From Costus lasius (taxonomy: Eukaryota; Streptophyta; Magnoliopsida; Zingiberales; Costaceae), in the NCBI GenBank assembly GCA_027563935.2, contig JANVAS020000203.1, forward strand, positions 372,001 to 436,000: 64,000 nt of DNA, in the 5' to 3' direction. The position numbers were made by a program, and so were the translations under genes. Shown here in pieces: positions 59,035-64,000 of the stretch; positions within the stretch are counted from its first letter, which is position 1; each line of letters begins with the position of its first letter. The notes under the pieces were generated by a model. It did not search any database. It was not told the DNA's origin and worked only from the letters and a program-made list of their open reading frames with translations.

Positions 59035-60735
59035 TGAAAGAACCCCTTAAATAAGGGGGGTCCCCTTCATGGGGGAGCATAACCCTTAGAGCATATGGCG
59101 CATAAAATTGTTCTCTTGCGGAATTAGGGTTATAAGATCGATACGCATGCAAAAGATCAACTTGATAACAATAAGAAAACATTCATACCATCGCCATGGA
59201 AAGATGTTTCCTTGGAAGCAAAGATCAAAGTAGATCTTCTCCTTGTCGTCACACACAAGATGATGTTGCTATCTCTCTTGGTGCTCCTTGTGCTAGCAAG
59301 GTTCCAAGAGGTCCTTGTCGAGTGAAGGGAAAAGAGATGTCTTTCTCCTTGGCCGAATCCTCCTCAACCTTCAAGCGTCGCCGCACACCAAGTCGAGAGG
59401 AAAAACTTGCGAGAGGAATAAGTGAATTGGCGAAAATAGAGAATACTCTATTTCGGATGAGTGCCCACTCGACATGGAGATCATGGTTACTAAAAATAGT
59501 AACCTCTCCTCATCCCAACGTTCACGCTATGTGAACTCGTCGCCCACTCCTCTCCCTATGAACCAAGCGCTCTTTTAGTGAGCTGGTTCAATTGGTTCGG
59601 TTTAAGAACCAACCAAGCCAAGCGACAAGGCCTAGATCAAATAAACCCTAAGGCTTTAGATCTAACCGTCGATCTCTTTAATGCCCCTGATCTGACCGAT
59701 CTGGCATCCATTCTCTCAATCGAAGCTTACCGATCTCAAGCCCTAATCAATCAAACATGATCAGACCAGATCTCACTTACAATCAGAGATTAAATCCCTT
59801 AAAACTGAACCCAAACAATTCAGTCCACACGATCTGACTTAAGTAAGCCATATCATCAAATTGTGCGACCCTAAGGGTTTCCTTTAAATGTCGGTAACGA
59901 TAATTCACATTATCACGATCAGTGAGGGGTATCTAGCAACACATCACTGTCTCCCGATATAAAGGAAAGAGTCTTCCAAGACTACACCCAAACCATAGCA
60001 CAAGTGTGAATCATTTCACAAAGCATACATATTTCCTTTGCCACTGGATGTTCTTATTGGACAAGTCTGTCAAACTTGTAACTCCAATATGATGAGCATG
60101 ATTAGATCAGATGAACACTGTCACCTGGGTATGGCCATACACTCTCTCAATCATCTCATCCAGGGGGCCCCTTTAGAACATCACACTCCTTAAACAAGGA
60201 GACGGCAATCCTATGTCTATCACTAGTGCCCTAACCTGACTCAAGCTCACCATCCAAGATAGTCTATAATCATTTTGTTTCAAATGATATTGAACTAACT
60301 CAAAATAATGACAATCATCATTTAGAAAACACAAGTGATCTCAAGTCAGAGGAAATGTGCCACTTGTCTTATACAAGGAATATTCACGTTGTGACAAACA
60401 ACTGAACATCCTAGTAGGGTCTGTCCAGTACATCCCATGTACCCATGAGTCTACATCTTATTCCATGCTCGAAGCATCCTATAAGATCAGAACACATATT
60501 AGTCTTAACCATATCAAGGTTGTCTCATGTTCACCAAGATACATCGACTAAGGACATAACAGCATGTCAGCCCAGCTGAACAGCTTTGAGACATTATTCA
60601 GAAGAACATATATTGCAGCAGACAATGTAACTAACTGAATAACAACCATGCCTTTATAAACATAATAGTTTATTACATGATACTTGTTACATTCCCACAG
60701 GCCTCAAACATTAGCCTTAAGGGCATACCCCAACA
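59035..60735 (-). repeat. 3' LTR of copia K (1701 bp)
   Basis: Minus strand, from TGTTGGGGTATGCCC (60735) to GGTTCTTTCA (59035). Same family as the E LTRs, with a diverged tail. Confidence 0.9.
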
Positions 60736-60748
60736 ATCTCCCACTTGC
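60736..60748 (-). other. Polypurine tract of copia K
   Basis: Minus-strand GCAAGTGGGAGAT directly before the LTR. Confidence 0.88.
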
Positions 60749-60755
60749 ACTTAAT

Positions 60756-63700
60756 CTAATGGTTGAAAAACTTCAAACCCATATTATTACAGTGCTTCTC
60801 ATGCTTCTGCTGCGCCAGAGGCTTGGTAAGCGGGTCTGCCAGATTGTCGTCTGTATGAACCTTGCATACTTTGATCTCGCCACGATCAATGATCTCCCTG
60901 ATCAAATGAAACCGTCTCTATATGTGCTTGGACTTCTGGTGCGACCGTGGTTCCTTTGCTTGTGCGATTGCTCCAGTGTTATCACAAAAGATAACCAAAG
61001 GATCTGCACACGAAGGAACAACACCAAGTTCTCTCACGAACTTACGAATCCACACTGCCTCCTTGGATGCTTCCGAGGCTGCGACATACTCGGCTTCTGT
61101 TGTGGAATCAGCAACAGTTGACTGTTTGAAACTTTTCCACACCACTGCACCTCCATTCAAGCTAAAAACATAGCCTGATTGCGATCGGAAATCATCCTGG
61201 TCAGACTGGAACGAAGCGTCAGTATATCCTTCAATACTGAGTTCTTCCTGACCACCATATATCAAGAACATATCTTTGGTCCTCCGCAGATATTTTAGGA
61301 TGTTCTTGACTGCAATCCAGTGCGCCAAACCTGGATTACTCTGGTAACGACTGGTCACGCTTAACCCGTAAGCGACGTCTGGGCGAGTACACAACATCGC
61401 ATACATTATAGAACCAATAGCCGAAGCATAAGGCGTATTGTTCATTTCATCTTTCTCAGTCTGTGTTTGTGGACACTGACTCTTCGAAAGATTCAGACCA
61501 TGTCTGACTGGAAGATATCCTTTCTTAGAATTCTCTAAGCGAAATCTCTCCAGGACCTTATCGATGTAAGTACTCTGGCACAGCCCGAGAAGCCTCTTAG
61601 ATCTATCCCTGTAGATCTTCACACCTAACACATAGGCTGCTTCTCCTAGATCTTTCATCTGGAAACATTTCCTCAGCCATGCTTTAACAGCATGCATTTC
61701 AGGAATGTCATTTCCAATGATCAAGATGTCATCGACGTAGAGGACTAGGAAAATAATCACGCTCCCACTAAACCTCTTATATACGCACGGGTCATCCTCG
61801 TTCTTGATGAAACCAAATTCAGTGACTGATTCATCAAAACGAATGTTCCAGCTTCTCGATGCTTGTTTAAGTCCATAAATAGACTTCTTTAACTTGCATA
61901 TCTTATGACGATCTGCTGGATTAGTGAAACCTTCTGGTTGTGTCATATACACATCCTCATCCAGATTTCCATTAAGGAAAGCTGTTTTCACATCCATCTG
62001 CCAAATCTCATAATCATAATATGCAGCTATCGCGAAAAGAATCCGAATAGACTTAAACATGGCTACAGGTGAGAAAGTTTCATCATAATCTATCCCGTAG
62101 ATTTGTTTGAAACCTTTCGCAACTAGCCTGCCTTTATAGGTAACCACGTTACCATCCATGTCAATCTTCTTCTTGAAGATCCATTTACAGCCTATAGGGA
62201 TAACTCCCGGAGGCGGATCAACCAAATCCCAAACTTGGTTATCTGACATGGAGTCCATCTCGGCGCGCATAGCTTCAAGCCATCTCGCTGACTCCGGTCC
62301 ACTGACCGCATCCGCATAAGTAAGGGGTTCATCATTATCAATGATGTAGACTCCGTCATAGCGCTCAGGCTGTCGACGGATCCTACCCGATCTTCGCGGT
62401 TCCCGTGATATCTGAGCCTCAGGTTGTTCAATAACCTGTTCTACCGGCTCAGGCTCATCCAACTGTGCTTGGTCACTTTGTCCTTCTTCTGGATTCTCAT
62501 CCAGCTTTATTTCTCTCCCACTTGCCTCTTGCAGAAGAAATTCCTTCTCAAGAAATATGGCCGTCCGAGCAACAAAAACCTTGTTCTCTTTGGGGTCGTA
62601 GAAATAATAACCCTTAGTTTCCTTAGGGTAACCGACAAAGATACATTTGTCAGATCTGCTCTCTAGTTTCCCAGAGGCGAGCTTTTTGACATAAGCCTCG
62701 CAGCCCCAGATCCTGATAAATGTCAAGCTTGGCTGTTTCCCATACCATAACTCATATGGCGTCTTTGAAACTGCCTTGGATGGCACTCGGTTTAGTACCT
62801 TTGCAGCTGTTTCCAGCGCAAAACCCCAAAAGGAGTATGGAAGAGTAGCCTGACTCATCATAGAACGAACCATATCTAGTAATGTTCTATTTCTCCTTTC
62901 GGACACACCATTCCATTGCGGTGTTCCAGGCGGAGTGAGCTGTGAGATAATCCCACACTCTTTTAGATAGTCAGTAAATGCATGACTTAGGTATTCACCA
63001 CCTCGATCTGAGCGAAGTGCCTTGATATTACGGCCTAGCTGATTTTGTACTTCATTCTTAAACTCTTTGAACTTGTCAAAAGATTCACTCTTATGTCTCA
63101 TCAGATAGACATACCCATATCTACTGAAATCATCAGTAAAGGTAATGAAGTACTGATAGCCACCTCTGGCATGTTTACTAAAAGGCCCACACACATCGCT
63201 GTGTATAAGGTCAAGTAAACCTGAAGCCCTTTGACCTTTGTGAGGAAAAGGAGACTTCGTCATTTTACCCATCAAACAAGCTTTGCATGTATCAATCTCC
63301 TTATAGGAGAATGATCCCAGCAGTCCATGATCATGCAACCGCTTAATGCGTTTCTCGTTTATATGGCCTAAACGACTATGCCATAGCAAGGTGCTGTCAT
63401 CAGCATACTTGGCTTTCTTAATATCAACATTATGTATGGAACTTTCCATGTCCAACATGAATAACCCATTATTAATTGAACCAGTTGCATAAACAATATT
63501 ATCAAATGATAAAACACACTTTGAAATATTGCATTCAAAGGAAAATCCCTTCCTGACAAGGGCAGGAATGGAGATAATACTTTTAGTTATACTGGGAACA
63601 AAGTAACAACTGTTCAGTTCCAATACAAGTCCAGATGGTAAAGAAATAAAGTAGTCTCCTACAGCAACAGCAGCAACCCGTGCCCCGTTTCCAACGCGTA

Positions 63701-64000
63701 GGTCCACCTCATGCTGTCCCACCTGCCTTCTTCTCTTGAGTTCCTGTACATTTGAACAAATGTGAACTCCACATGCAGTGTCCAACACCCATGATACAGA
63801 AGAAGAAAACATGACCTCAGTCACGAATATACCTGAGCCAGAAGCAAAGCTTCCCCTCTTATCTCCTTGGAGCGCTTTACAGTCCTTTTTCCAGTGACCC
63901 AGCTGGCCACAGTGGAAACACCTGTATTCCTTGGACCGCTTCACCTTTTGCTTCAGAACCTTGCTGTAGTTCTTGACCGGGGCCTTGCCCTTCTTCCCCT
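60756..64000 (-). pseudogene. Copia K gag-pol, one nonsense codon near the end
   Basis: Open from the window edge (gag, KKGKAPVKNYSK) to 60918. In order: zinc knuckle CFHCGQLGHWKKDC near 63885-63930, protease WVLDTACG near 63775, integrase (LLWHSRLGHINEKR, IHSDVCGPF, SDRGGEY, NGVSERRN), RT with YVDDILIIGND, and RNase H to HQKSKHI. TAG at 60918-60920 replaces the CAG (HIQRRF) present in E and H. About 53 further codons follow in frame to TAG at 60756-60758. The loss removes only the C-terminal end of RNase H, so K is the least damaged family 1 copy visible. Confidence 0.92.

Larger units (their letters stand above)
59035..64000 (-). mobile_element. Copia K (family 1), 3' part
   Basis: Minus-strand copia inserted in I; the visible 5-bp flank is ATTAC (59030-59034). 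It has a 3' LTR, polypurine tract and pol, and runs off the right edge of the window in gag. Confidence 0.9.

Noticed and set aside
59196..59534. 112-codon plus ORF
   Set aside because: Antisense within the K LTR; not kept in E or H LTRs.

Overview
The window is a block of nested plant LTR retrotransposons, with no host gene that I can support. The organism is an angiosperm. The evidence is Ty1-copia elements that look like the Angela/BARE lineage, Ty3-gypsy elements of the Tekay and CRM (centromeric) types, a TRIM, and primer-binding sites for plant initiator tRNA-Met and tRNA-Asp. I cannot name the species. An apparently young CRM element inside heavily stacked repeats suggests pericentromeric or centromeric chromatin; this is inference. 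Letters A-K and 'Tekay' are my own labels.

Layout, oldest host to youngest guest. G is a gypsy integrase scrap (48197-48501, minus). It is split by D on its left and J on its right. D (14135-48196, minus) is a tRNA-Asp-primed element with no visible pol. It encodes a broken zinc-knuckle plus acidic ORF. Inside D are a TRIM (15070-15844) carrying a DNA copy of an initiator tRNA, and B (16271-43009, minus copia). Inside B's 5' LTR is E (25251-42561, plus copia). Inside E's pol is F (32237-40433, plus CRM gypsy), which has a complete 1542-codon ORF and two 1745-bp LTRs. On the left, D's other LTR holds C (7476-14134, plus copia, very decayed). C is cut by A (4463-7475, minus copia), and A is cut by a Tekay gypsy element (1-4462, plus). 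On the right, J (48502-49482 and 57396-58379) holds H (49483-57390), a copia element whose interior is inverted relative to its outer LTR ends. J then meets I, a D-family LTR (58380-59034), which is cut by K (59035 to the window end, minus copia).

Five insertions have both 5-bp target-site duplications inside the window: TRIM TTTTC, B CCCAA, E ATGAC, F CAATC, H CGCCA. Divergence between LTR pairs, judged by eye, falls in the order the nesting requires (D > B > E, F). A, E, H and K are one copia family; B and C are a related second family.

The most unusual observations are: (1) the TRIM, whose plus LTR and inverted LTR flank a tRNA-iMet copy that includes the CCA tail added only after transcription; (2) two sets of three small hairpins in the copia 5' leaders, with constant loops and different but still paired stems, the second set at nearly constant spacing in two families; (3) the inside-out copia H; (4) a quasi-periodic palindrome array shared by D's interior and LTRs; (5) the intact CRM element, whose ORF runs into its 3' LTR. 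Only F looks capable of coding for its own mobility; every other coding region is interrupted.
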